The position numbers and the translations under genes were made by a program. Below the pieces are notes generated by a model. It did not search any database, was not told the origin of the DNA, and saw only the letters and a program-made list of their open reading frames with translations. Shown piece after piece: positions 49,007-58,639 of a stretch of 64,000 bases of DNA (the stretch's first letter is position 1; each line of letters starts with the position of its first letter). The stretch is from Dermatemys mawii (taxonomy: Eukaryota > Chordata > Testudines > Dermatemydidae), in the NCBI GenBank assembly GCA_007922305.1, contig ML677334.1, positions 21,749,697-21,813,696 of the forward strand, read 5' to 3'.

Positions 49007-49111
49007 TGAAACTCTATGAGTACATCTTTGTAACTCCCAATATACATTGTAAACCCATCTGTAAGCATAATAAGAGTGAAAGTATGAGAAAAATAAATGT
49101 TTGAGACTTAC

Positions 49112-50196
49112 CTATAAAATCACAGTGAAGACATTTAAACAAGTCACCGTAATGACAGGATATGTACAGATTTCTCAATTGCTCAGTTTCATAAAGAGAT
49201 GAACACTTTGTGCATTGAAAGATTATGTTTTCCATAATGGCTGTTCCTGTGCATTTTCCATGCACTTGGCGACATAAAAACTCACTCTCATATCAGACAC
49301 TGGTAGTTCTCTTTTACCAGCTTGTGTATTTTTAAATGATTTTCCATTAAGTTCCATTCAGACATACAGCAGTTGCAATAAACACATTTGAAGCCCTCGT
49401 CCCCATCATGACATTTAACATGGATTTTATAAGCACCTTTTGACTTCAGTTCATGGTCACATATGTTGCAATGTTGTATTCTTTTAGCACTTGGTTTTAA
49501 GATGTAAATACCTTTCAAAGGCTGAGCTAAGTCATTGTTTTCAGGTCTGATCTTCTGACTTTTACTGTTTTCTTGCTTGACTTCAACTTTAGCTGTTTTC
49601 ACTTCTACCTCTAAAGTTTGAGTTTTAATGCTGGAAATGCGACACAGACTAAGTGACATGAGATGTTCAGATTGGGCTTCCTCCCCATCTTTGCCTTTTT
49701 TAGATTCCTTGGGGTCTGTGGAATAGGAGAAGGGATTAAGCACCACAGAGCAGAGCTCCTCAAGCTGAAACTGTCCTGCTTCTTCTTCAAACAGTGTGTC
49801 TACCTTAGAAGAATGAGAGACATTAGGATTTCCTCTGTGACTCCCCAGACTCACATTACAGCATTCAGGGCTCATGTTATGAAGCATCTGGTACATGGGC
49901 AACAGAAATGACATCTTTGTAAGGTTTTCTTCATTTTCTTGGCTGATCTCATCCCCTATGCCATATCAGTCATTTTCATCTTGATCTTGGCCCATTTCAA
50001 GGCATTCAGAAATGTTGCAGATTCTACCCTGTTTGTGGATGTTAGTCATGAGAGTTCTGATTTTATTCTTGATACTGCTTGTGAACTGACAAAGTTTGCA
50101 CCTGTACACTTCAACCAAAAATATTTCCACCAGGCTGGCAATTTGGGCTTCAAAGCCCTCTGTCACAGAGACATACAATCGGGATGTTGTGATCTC
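49112..50196 (-). pseudogene. Zinc-finger gene, large 5' exon with lesions
   Basis: Read on the minus strand the exon gives VYRCKLCQFTSSIKNK, an acidic/Ser-rich middle with VEVKTAKVEVKQENSK, then fingers CNIC...HVKCH and CVYC...HLKIH, then a partial one from YQC. Lesions: a TGA at 49966-49968, 18 codons before an ATG that reopens the frame; a TGA at 49288-49290 exactly where the second Cys of a finger (YQCLI-stop) should be, with another TGA two codons later; and a +1 shift within the next 8 codons, explained by loss of one T in gtttttatg. After the shift the frame continues as LCRQVHGKC...FQCTKC...LFKCLHCDFI to a good donor ATAG|GTAAGT. Two fingers have also lost the first His (to Leu in the first, to Tyr in FQCTKC). 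The acceptor near 50196 is weak and uncertain. Confidence 0.75.
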
Positions 50197-50974
50197 CTCA
50201 GGTAAATGTCAGGTTTGTGGAAGGAATGTATTGCTATTTATATTTAAATTAATTCATTTTCAGAAAGGACACAAGTCTATAAGAGAAACATAAATAAAGC
50301 AGTTAGTAGCTGTTCTATGATCTGCAAAGCTGGTATGTCAGCAATCTTCTCCAGAAGAAGATAATTTATCCTAAATCTTCAGTAATACTAAGTGAGATAT
50401 ACATAAAGTCCTTACATATATTTTCCCAAGTAGAGACTGATGCATACTATGCTGTGGTATATTCGTATCTCAATTATTATTGTTGCTTTTTCTCAGAAGT
50501 TACAAGAGGACCTAGCATCAGATTATCATCTAAATTGTATCAGTGTATAGAAGGTTGAAATTCAAATTCAAGGTTGAAATCATAACCTCTTGGAAGACAA
50601 CATAAGCTTTGCCAGCAGAAAATTTAAACCTAAATGCCTCATACAAAGCAGCTCATTTTTTACTTCAGTACATTATTATTAGAGATGAAACATTTACTCT
50701 GTAACTTCTTCTCAAATTTCCAGTTTGATGATTTATGTTTAAAAAATCCCAAATCATTTGCTACTTTCTCCTCTACTGGATTTTTGTTCTGTATTCATTT
50801 TGGGACTTGCACAACATTTATGAATTCCATGGCAAAGCCTTTTTCATAGAAAAATGCATCATTAAGATATGAACATCCAAGCATACATTCATTCACAAGC
50901 CTATAGAGCTAACAATATACACAGAGCATCTATTACTGACAAAGGGCCGTGTCTTGTAATACAAATCTTTACAG

Positions 50975-51240
50975 CAGGGATAAGCAAAGTTTCAGAAGTG
51001 GTGTGCTGAGCCCTCATTTAACGTTATTAGACTGTCTCTTTCTATAAGTCTATAATATATTAATAAACTATCGTTGTATGTAAAGTAAATAAAGGTTTAA
51101 AATGTTAAAGAAGCTTCATTTAATATTAAAGTAAAATGCAGAGCCCCCGACCAGTGGCCAGGACCCAGGCAGTGTGAGTGCCACTGAAAACAAGCTTGTG
51201 TGCCGCCTTTGGCACCTGTACCATAGGTTGCCTACCCCTA
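50975..51240 (-). mobile_element. Non-autonomous hAT element with perfect 8-bp TSD
   Basis: Reverse-orientation copy of the 4928-5233 family: cagggataagcaaagtttca at the left and ccataggttgcctaccccta at the right. The 8-mer ctttacag flanks it exactly (50967-50974 and 51241-51248). The interior keeps the family's atgtaaagtaaataaaggt and ggacccaggcagtgtgagtg. It lies between the zinc-finger large exon and the CpG island. Confidence 0.9.
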
Positions 51241-51589
51241 CTTTACAGTCTGCTAACCTCCCCAGTTCTTTCAAAATAAACAATAAAATAATCCAGAATG
51301 CATCACAGCAGCTCGAAGTCCTATACCTGATCATTTGTAGTACATCCCTCTGCCTTACCTTCCCCTCCTCCCACCAGTACAGGGTCACTCCTTATATTTA
51401 GAGCCCTGCAAATCTGCAGATATCCACTTTATATCCAGTGACGTCTGCAGATCCCAGATCAGATGCGGATACAAATTTTGTATCCGTTGCAGGGCTCTAC
51501 TTATGTTGTTCTCCGGTTCTATGAATTCCCCTTACACAAGGAATGGCGAAGAACCAGCTGACCGAACCTACTACAGAGAGATTCAACAG

Positions 51590-52230
51590 CAAAACCAGGG
51601 AGGTGGTAGCAGCAGGTGCTGCCAGAGGAAGACAATCAGGAGCGGGTCCCTCTTGCGCCTGTCAGCTCGATTCCCTTCCCTGCTCTTCCTTCTTCCTGCG
51701 GCTTCCCCCCACCGCGCTTTTGCCAAGTATCACCTCAAAGCACCACCTACAGCTACAACAGCTGCGCCTCGTCCTCCCCCGGCTACCCCCTTGCAGCAGC
51801 CACTGCTGCGGCCGCAGCATGGACAGACTCTCTACCGAAAGCACGTGCCGCTCCCTCACTGCCCGGGGCAGCAGCGCGTAAAGAACGGGAGGAAGGTTCC
51901 ATTCCGCTCTGCAGCCGTCACTGGCTACGTAGCTGAGTTAGTCTCACCCTGTTTCCGGGCCTGCGCGCCTCAGACACGCCCCTCTCCGCTGGTTTTCCTG
52001 CTTCCGGCCCGGAACCCGGGGGTGGGGGGAGGGTAGAGGGCTGTGTTAGAGCGCGCGCGCTCAGCCCTCGCGCCTCCTCCCTCCATAACACTGAGCTGCC
52101 CCGCTCTAAGGGACTATGCGCAAAGTGACGCACATAAGAGCCCCGCGGAAGGGCTCGTTTGAAACCCGAATCTCGACGCTTTAAACACCAGCTACAGCTC
52201 AAGGTCCGCGAGCGCCTCCCCGTTCCCATC
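51590..52230. promoter_or_regulatory. CpG island, probable zinc-finger gene promoter
   Basis: A sharp rise in GC and CpG (gagcgcgcgcgctcagccct; ctgcggccgcagcatgg) ends at about 52230. It contains ETS-like cttccggcccgg near 52001 and a CRE-like tgacgca near 52125. It lies 1.4 kb upstream of the minus-strand zinc-finger large exon, so it is the natural promoter for that gene, though no first exon can be fixed. Frames on both strands here are composition artefacts. Confidence 0.6.
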
Positions 52231-52384
52231 CCTGTGGGAGCTTGGCTCTGTGTTTCAGGTTCTTCATCCTTATAATCCAATACGTGGCTATTTATGGCTG
52301 CATATGAGCTCTTTGAAGTAGGTATTGGAAAGCAATATTATCGGCTAGTACTCTGTAGAGCGCTTAGCACAGTTCTTGGTTAGT

Positions 52385-52575
52385 CTTTCAGAACATAAGC
52401 ATCGACGTGCAGGACTGGAAGCAACCTCAGTAGGTCATTTAGTCCTGTCCCCTGCACAGAGGCAGGACTAAATAATAACTAGTCCATATATCCTAGCATG
52501 GAATGGATCACACTATGTCCTTTAGTCCATCCCCCTGTACTGAAGGCATGACTAAGTATTATCTAGTTCCTATAA
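52385..52575 (-). mobile_element. CR1 LINE, 3' end fragment
   Basis: Reverse-strand CR1 tail of the type aagcaacctcagtaggtcat, then ttagtcctgtcccctgcaca and gaggcaggactaaataata, with a second partly repeated block (gtccatccccctgtactgaa). Confidence 0.6.
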
Positions 52576-52589
52576 TGAATGATAGGTAA

Positions 52590-52848
52590 TAACAGAGGGC
52601 AGTGATCGATCTATTGGTGATCGATTTACCACATCTAGTGTAGACACGATAAATTGATCCCCAAATGTACTCCCCATCGACTACTGTACACCACCTCGGT
52701 GAGAGGCAGAAGCGGAGTCCACGGGGGAGCAGCAACGATCGATTTGCCGCCGTGTGGACGGCCAGATGAGTCAACCTAAGATGCGCCAACTTCAGCTACC
52801 TGAATTAGGGTATCTTAGGTTAACCCTCCCCCCGTGTAGATCAGGCCT
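52590..52848. mobile_element. Harbinger-like MITE, left end degraded
   Basis: Contains gataaattgatccccaaatg and ggtatcttaggttaaccctc, with a right end gtgtagatcaggcc, all shared with the copy at 12507-12777 (tatcttaggttgatccccca; gtgtagcccaggcc). The left terminal repeat is lost. Confidence 0.6.
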
Positions 52849-53329
52849 CAGGGTGCATTTTTTTCCACACACCTGTGCAATATAAGTTCTACTGACAAAA
52901 CTGCTAGTGTTGACATAGCCTCACTGTCTTCTAATACACTAGGGCAAGGCTGCAAATGCTTCAGTATCTGGGTTGCACAGGCTCATCTATGCCCACTCTG
53001 ATATTAAAATAATAATCACTGAAATCTTGTTTATGAGCTATTAAGTTTCATAAAACATAATTCAACAATAGACACAGCGTCTGTACTTTGGCCTGGGGCT
53101 CCCTGGCAGTTTCTCTTTTACTTAAATTAACTCCATGTGCCCACAACTTCAGACAACAGCCTGGGTAGTTTTTGGTTGCATTCCTGGTTTTCAGTATCCC
53201 ATTTCTTATTTGGGGTGACATCTTGGGGCCACACGCATCCCAAGAAGTCCTGAGCACCTGCCTGTGCACCCCTCCCCTTGTTCGATAATCACCCCAAATT
53301 TCCTGTCCCCTCCCCCATCACCGTCCACC

Positions 53330-54200
53330 CACCTCTCAAACGCTTCCAGATCGCTCGAGGTACGAGGACTCTCTTCCCCAGCCCCTTGTTTTAGGCTTAC
53401 GCTGCTGGGCCCGGAGGTGGCTCTTTACAGACACTCCCTCGTAGGAGACCCACCGGAAGTGACTTACTCCCTCGCTGGAGGGTGAGGTTCGCTTCCGGTG
53501 GTCGCCGAGCGGGTGCGTTTCGTCGCCTCGACCCTTGGCGCCTCATCGCGCATGCGCTGCGGCCCCGTCTCACCAGCAGCAGCGAAGGAGTTTGGACGTT
53601 CAAAATGGCCGCCGCGGTGGAGTCTGTGCTGCGGGAGGCCGAGTAAGAGCCAGGGCGGCCCCTTTGGGAAGGCGCCTCTCAGGGGGAAAGTGGGAGGGAG
53701 AAGCCGCGAGGCGCCGTGTGGTGGGAGGTGGCTGTAACGGTCGCTACGGCTCGTTGGGAGAGGGGAGTCGCGAGGGCCCCAGCTGGGCCTTTGGCGTGAG
53801 ACCCAGCGCGGGCCTGGGCGGGTAGGACTGCACGCGGCGACCGTTTCCCCGGCCCCCGCGAGCACGAGCTAGGCCGCGACGGGGAGGGGCCGTGCACGCG
53901 CTTGGAGTTAGGGGCTCCTCGTGCTCCTCCTTTCCCGCCTCGGGCGGCCACGGGTGGTTGCTAAGGTGCCGAGGGGGAGGGTCAGTCCGGATGTTCTTGG
54001 GTTTCTTTTCCCGTATAGGCGCCTTTTACCCCCTCGCCGCTGTCCCGATTTTTCCCTCTGTCTGGTCACCCCGAGGAGGGTGGGTGTTGCTAGTTCCCTC
54101 TCGCCCTGGAGCTGCTGGTCGCCGGCCTGCTCTACCCTGGTGAAATCGGGGCTGGCTCTCACCGGGTGTGGGTATCCAGCAGCTTGGAGGCTGTTCCATG
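53330..54200 (+). promoter_or_regulatory. CpG island promoter with NRF1, ETS and YY1-like sites
   Basis: GC- and CpG-rich sequence around the first exon of the plus-strand gene. It has a perfect palindromic NRF1-type site gcgcatgcgc (53548-53557), ETS-type ccggaagt (53453-53460) and its reverse cttccggt (53492-53499), and a YY1-like aaaatggccgcc overlapping the start codon (53602-53613). There is no TATA box. This combination is typical of housekeeping promoters. Transcription probably starts between about 53450 and 53600. Confidence 0.8.
53605..53642 (+). CDS. Unidentified gene, first coding exon
   Basis: The ATG at 53605 sits in a good context (caaaATGGcc) inside the CpG island and opens MAAAVESVLREA before a strong donor GA|GTAAGAG. 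The last two bases begin a Glu codon completed by exon 60407-60492. The first ATG downstream of the promoter motifs is the one chosen. The Ala-rich start followed by a short helix is common in cytosolic and nuclear proteins. I do not recognise the protein. It would be transcribed away from the zinc-finger gene, with about 1.4 kb between the two CpG islands. Confidence 0.75.
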
Positions 54201-54545
54201 CCCACTCTACTGGCAGCGGCTTTTGAGGAACCCAGGCCCTGCAGCGTTCTGTGGGGAGGGAGCCAGGCTTGTCTTGCGTTCAGTGCCCTGGGCATTGCAA
54301 AGCATTTTGCTCGAGAACGGGATCTCTTTGACTTTTTATCTAGAGTTAAAAGTGTTTGTCTGAACTCCATGGGGCTGGGACTCACCATACATTTGTGGAA
54401 TCTCCAGAGGTTCTTTGCACAGGTGTCAATTACCCGAAGGTCACAGACAATCAATTAACCAGACCAACCCTCCTCTCCCCCCAAACCACACATCTCCTCC
54501 CACGTGGGCATAGAACTAATATACACTGGCAACTTACATTAGCAT

Positions 54546-54774
54546 AGGTGCGTGTCTTCGTGGTGTGAAAAATCTATACTCCTGAGAGATGTGATTATGC
54601 TTGCCTAACCCCGTGATACACAGCACTAGGTCGACAGAAATCTTCTATTGATTTAGCTATCGCTTTACAGGAAGGTGGTTTGGCTGATGGGAGAACCCCT
54701 CCTATTAATGTAGGTGGTGTCTGCACTAAAATACTACAGTAATGCAGCTACAGTTATGCTGGTGTAGTGATTTA
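54546..54774. mobile_element. MITE copy A (unit of a tandem pair)
   Basis: Contains aaaaatctatactcctgaga, agaaatcttctattgattta and tggctgatgggagaacccct. The same series of segments recurs in the next element (54775-55300: taaaatctacacccctgagt, aagaattcttctgttgatct, gctgatgggagaacccctcc), so these are two copies of one family side by side. Confidence 0.6.
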
Positions 54775-55300
54775 AGGCCTGGGCTACTTTAAAAAGTTAG
54801 GTGGCCCCAGCTGTGTTGATTAGGGGTGTGTAAAATCTACACCCCTGAGTGATGTAGTTAAGCAACCTAGCCCCCACTGTAGACAACATGAAGTTAATGA
54901 AAGAATTCTTCTGTTGATCTAGCTCAGTGGTTCTCAAATGGGGGGTCGTGGGGCTATGCCAAACACGGGAGTGTGTCTGCCGAAAAGCTGCCGAAATGAA
55001 ACCTTCCGCTGCCAGCAGCATTTCGGAGGACACAGAGAGAAATGCTGCAGGTCTGCTGAAATGTCTCCGAAAGCGGAAATGTTCAATTCGGCGGCATTTC
55101 GGTGGACATACCCCAGGCCACAACAGAACATGTCACATCAAAAAGGGGTCGCGGTCCAAACAAGTTTGAGAACTGCTGACCTAGCTATTGTCGCTCAGGG
55201 AGATGGATAATCTACGCTGATGGGAGAACCCCTCCTGTGCGTATAAGTGGTGAAGTGCTAGAGCCTTGTAGCTGCAGTATTTTATGCATAGACAAGCCCT
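54775..55300. mobile_element. MITE copy B, interrupted by a hAT
   Basis: Ends near ggcctgggctactttaaaa at the left and gcatagacaagccct at the right. It is split by a hAT element at 54926-55178. Family identity follows from shared segments with 54546-54774. Confidence 0.6.
54926..55178. mobile_element. hAT MITE with near-perfect TSD and palindromic core
   Basis: Ends cagtggttctcaaatggggg and aacaagtttgagaactgctg are inverted. The flanks atctagct (54918-54925) and acctagct (55179-55186) differ at one base of eight. The core is rich in aatgctgc/gcagcatt-type inverted pieces (gctgccgaaatgaa; ttcggcggcatttcgg), giving overlapping spurious frames on both strands. It inserted into a MITE. Confidence 0.85.
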
Positions 55301-56631
55301 GAGTAGAAGTATATAGCCATACATTAACCATGTCCTCCTAACTTCTTAAGTCCTGCAGTGGTCACTTGCTCTGGTGATTTTAACTACAATGAGATGGGTT
55401 CATGAGAGCTTCATGGGCTGCAATTTGGGAACCACTGGCATAATATAAAGGAGAAGGGATTGGGTCAAGGCTTTTTAGACCCAGTGTTGGACTTGTCTTA
55501 AATTGTAATCTGATTTCTAGCTGTAATAGTTTGAAGGGCTTTTTTTTACCAGTTGCTTTTCAAAGAAATAAAAAACAATACATACTGTTTCTGGGTCACA
55601 TGAAACTTTATTTTAAAAACACTATAATGGTGCAAAAATGTTTTCTTGTAATACCTAGTTAATAGTAAAGTATAATGTTGACTTTCGTAGGCCCAAGGTA
55701 TGTATATAATATTAGCTATGCTTTCTGATAAGAAAGTAAATTTCCTAAAGTATTCTCTATGGGTACATATGTAAAAGGTTAGCTTACTTGAGTGTTTAAA
55801 ACCTTTCTGCCCAATCTGTGATATTCTAATCTTGTGAAATTGGGGCAACACTCTTCCTAGCAGAGCTACTTTGGGATTTGTTTTGCCAGAATTTGTTGAA
55901 TTGAGTTATCAAGAGTTTGTGGGACCCTTTAAAAAAAAAAAATAAAAAAATCTCCTCCTGGGTCCTATTCCAGTGTTTTCCAGTTAGTATTGTAAGACAG
56001 GAGGAGTCTTGAATTAGGTTGTTTTAGTGCCTGTTGGTCTGTACAAAACTTCATAGAAATTCCATAACACCCTGCAAAACACGCCACATGAGCCAAAAAT
56101 CTGGTGACTGAGAACAATGCACACAACACTTTAATTAACTGAAATACTTACTCAAATTCTTAAAGATTGTTTTATTTTAATTATGGGTGCTGTTTGCTTG
56201 TTTTTATCTCTGGATTAATACATTGCTTTCCTGAGCAAGAGAGCTGAATTCTGTTCTCTTGCTTCCTTATGTTTATCTGGGCCTGGGTGCACTGAAGAAG
56301 CAATAGGATCACACTGTGATGAGAAAGTATCATGTTCCTCTGAAGCAGTCAGGATAGCAAAACAAGGAGCAGGGTTGATGGGCCCCAGGTTCTCTTTAGC
56401 CTTTTAAGACATAGGAAAAGGTAATGAAAGCAAAGGAGGGCACAAGAGGATTTTGAGGAGCAGTTGCTCGGGTTGGGAGAATACAGAAGGGTTTGGTTGG
56501 TGTTAGAGGCATGTCTTAAAGCGAAAGATATAACCCCACTAGATATACTTGAGTCTGTTGGTTGGCTCCTTTCTGCTAAGTGATTAATGCTGACCTTTAA
56601 TTCTCATTCGTGGCTTCCTAGTTATCACTAA

Positions 56632-57314
56632 GGGCTTGGTTACACTTACAGCTTTATAGTGGTTTTGGTTATACCTGCCCTCATATACAGCTATAGGGAT
56701 AGCGCTATAGCGTGTCCACACTGAGACCCGCCAGTGGTATAGCGTGGCCGCATTTGCAGCGGCACAGGGAGTGGTGCATTATGGGCAGCTATCCCAGCAT
56801 TCAGCTGGGTGCAACATGCTTTTCAAATGAGGGGGATGAGGGGGAATATGTTGTGTGTATGCGGACGAAGAGAGCGAGTGGATTTTCAGTGTGCTTAGTG
56901 TGTGTCAGCAAATTTCCTTTGAAATACAGAGCCTGTTAGTCTTCTCTTTCACACAGGCTGTCTCTGTAAACATCTGCATTGCTGATTAGCTGAGTTAAGA
57001 GAGAAACTCTGAAAACGTACTTCCGCATTCCTCCAGACGCGTTCAGAACAAAGGGAAGAGATGTCAATTGCCTTAAATGGCTTTTGGGTGTCTCCAGAGA
57101 TCACTCAAAGCGATGTATTGTTAATACCCATTCACACTTGCGATAATACGGAGCACTCTACGCTATAGCTGTTAATCCTCTGGGAAGGAAGGGTTACCAG
57201 GACCGGTATAAATGTGGACTTATGGCGCTCTATGTGCCTCGCCAGTCTGGACGGGTAGTGAGTAGCGCTCCTGGCGGCTTTATAGCGCTATAAAGTACTA
57301 GTGTAATCAAGCCC
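56632..57314. mobile_element. Harbinger-type MITE with TAA TSD, 683 bp
   Basis: Begins gggcttggttacacttacag and ends tactagtgtaatcaagccc, a clear inverted repeat (gggcttgattacact as reverse complement), flanked by taa at 56629-56631 and 57315-57317. The interior has ctatagggatagcgctatag and ggctttatagcgctataaag. No transposase or Myb-like frame is visible; the 75-codon frame at 56712-56939 is chance. Confidence 0.85.
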
Positions 57315-57424
57315 TAAGATGAATGTAGTGGTTCTCTGAGTTTAATTCCCTGCCTATTGAAGTTAATGGAAGGGCTTCCATTGATTTGAACAGACACTGA
57401 ATTACCCTGAAACTATAGTTCTTA

Positions 57425-57697
57425 GGGCCTGTGTCTATCCTGTGCACCTTACAATGGTGCAGCTGTGCTGCTGCAGCCACACCATTGTAAGGTGCTTAGG
57501 GTAGCTGCTCTTTGTCACTGAGAGACTTCAAATGAGGGATAGTAGCTTTAGTCAGCAGAAGAGCGTCTCTGCTGGATAAGCTCTGTCTCACACCAGTGCT
57601 ATTTGCTGTTAAAACTTCTGTTGTTCAGGGGTTTGGTTTTTTCACACCTCTGAGAGGCAAAAGTTTTCATGGCGAGAGTGCACTTTGAACATAGCCA
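57425..57697. mobile_element. Harbinger-like MITE with strong hairpin
   Basis: Starts gggcctgtgtctatcctgtg after tta and ends near gaacatagcc. Near its left end caccttacaatggtg and the later caccattgtaaggtg form a perfect 15-bp stem around a 20-base loop (57446-57495). Contains ttcacacctctgagaggcaa, related to 42603-42847. Confidence 0.65.
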
Positions 57698-58639
57698 TAG
57701 TCTGTCTGCAGATTTGGACAGAAGCTACATAGGAGTTAAATATTACTTTATTTCACTGAAGCATCTACATTAGGGTTTGCTCTGGTGTAACTTCTCAATG
57801 AAACTTCAGTGGTGCATTTGTGAAAACTTTTCTGGTATAGACAGATGTCTGGTAGTCAGGCTAGAAAATTATAAACAAAAATTAAATTTTACAGAGAGCA
57901 TTTTGTGCATACAAAAATTATAGGGGAAGATCTGCTTGCTGAGAAATTTGCATGCATGAAAAGATTAAAAGAATAAACTATATATAGTTTGAGTGATCAG
58001 TGATGGAGAAGGAAGGAGAAAAGGACAGGTAATGCTACAACTGTGACAAATGTATAAAGTAAATACACACCAAGGAGTGGGAGGAAATGTTAAAGTACTA
58101 CAGAGAACTGCAACAAAGAATAATGTGAAAATAAACAGAGGAACTCTTAACATGAATATCAGGAAAATCTTTCTCATGGTGAAATCTGTTAGTCTGGAAT
58201 AATTTTCCAAAGGAATTAGTGGAAAGTCCACTGTTCATTTAAAAAAGAACTGGAAAAGAAGTTTCTGAAATACTCACTCTCTCCATGAGAGATACCAATA
58301 CTTACATCATACTCATCCGCAGGTTTTTTTAAAACTTTATTTTATAAAAGTTTCTAACCTTGAAGTCCAAATGTGAACTATGTGAAATAAAGGGTCAGTC
58401 TTCCAAATTGAAAATACTTGGCTGATTCAGCTTACATGCTCTTCAATAAAAAGAAACGTTTCTGATAATTTAATGCAAGCAGCAGTCAATTTTGTGGCAG
58501 ATTTATAAATCAGGAGTGCATAAAAGAAAATAGCAGTCAGAACCATATCTACAGGAGAGTGAAGAAAGTTGATATACTTTCCTTTCAGAGCCGGTTCTTG
58601 TATTACTTTTGTATGCCAAGAAATGAAAGCTTATAACTA

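Larger units (their letters stand above)
34753..49111. other. Large intron region of zinc-finger gene
   Basis: Between the two supported exons I could not place any further exon, although the splice phases require at least one. The region holds an LTR-like segment, a long hAT with an assembly gap, Harbinger MITEs, a poly(A) run, a possible retroelement tail pair, a MIR fragment and a U2 snRNA fragment, all listed separately. The missing exon could be lost by deletion, hidden in the gap at 36581-36680, or simply short and overlooked. Confidence 0.5.
25760..50196 (-). pseudogene. C2H2 zinc-finger gene with damaged 5' exon
   Basis: This is a split minus-strand gene for a multi-finger C2H2 protein, presumably a nuclear DNA-binding factor. 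Four coding exons can be placed: about 49112-50196, 34619-34752, 29732-29855 and 25760-25904. The last three join in phase and rebuild canonical C-x2-C-x12-H fingers across both junctions, which is strong evidence that the splicing is right. At least one exon is missing from my model: the large exon ends in phase 1, but the next one found needs two bases carried in. The large exon has two sites of in-frame stop codons, an apparent one-base deletion and lost zinc ligands. Retained introns rule out a processed copy. It could be an unprocessed or unitary pseudogene, or a gene whose real product starts downstream. I do not recognise the orthologue. Confidence 0.75.

Noticed and set aside
51503..52280. 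A 177-codon plus-strand frame and a 120-codon minus-strand frame
   Set aside because: Both sit in a CpG island and overlap each other; composition explains the lack of stops. No splice or homology support.
53464..54454. Long frames on both strands around the second CpG island
   Set aside because: GC-rich promoter and first-intron sequence; the short exon MAAAVESVLREA with a strong donor explains the coding part.
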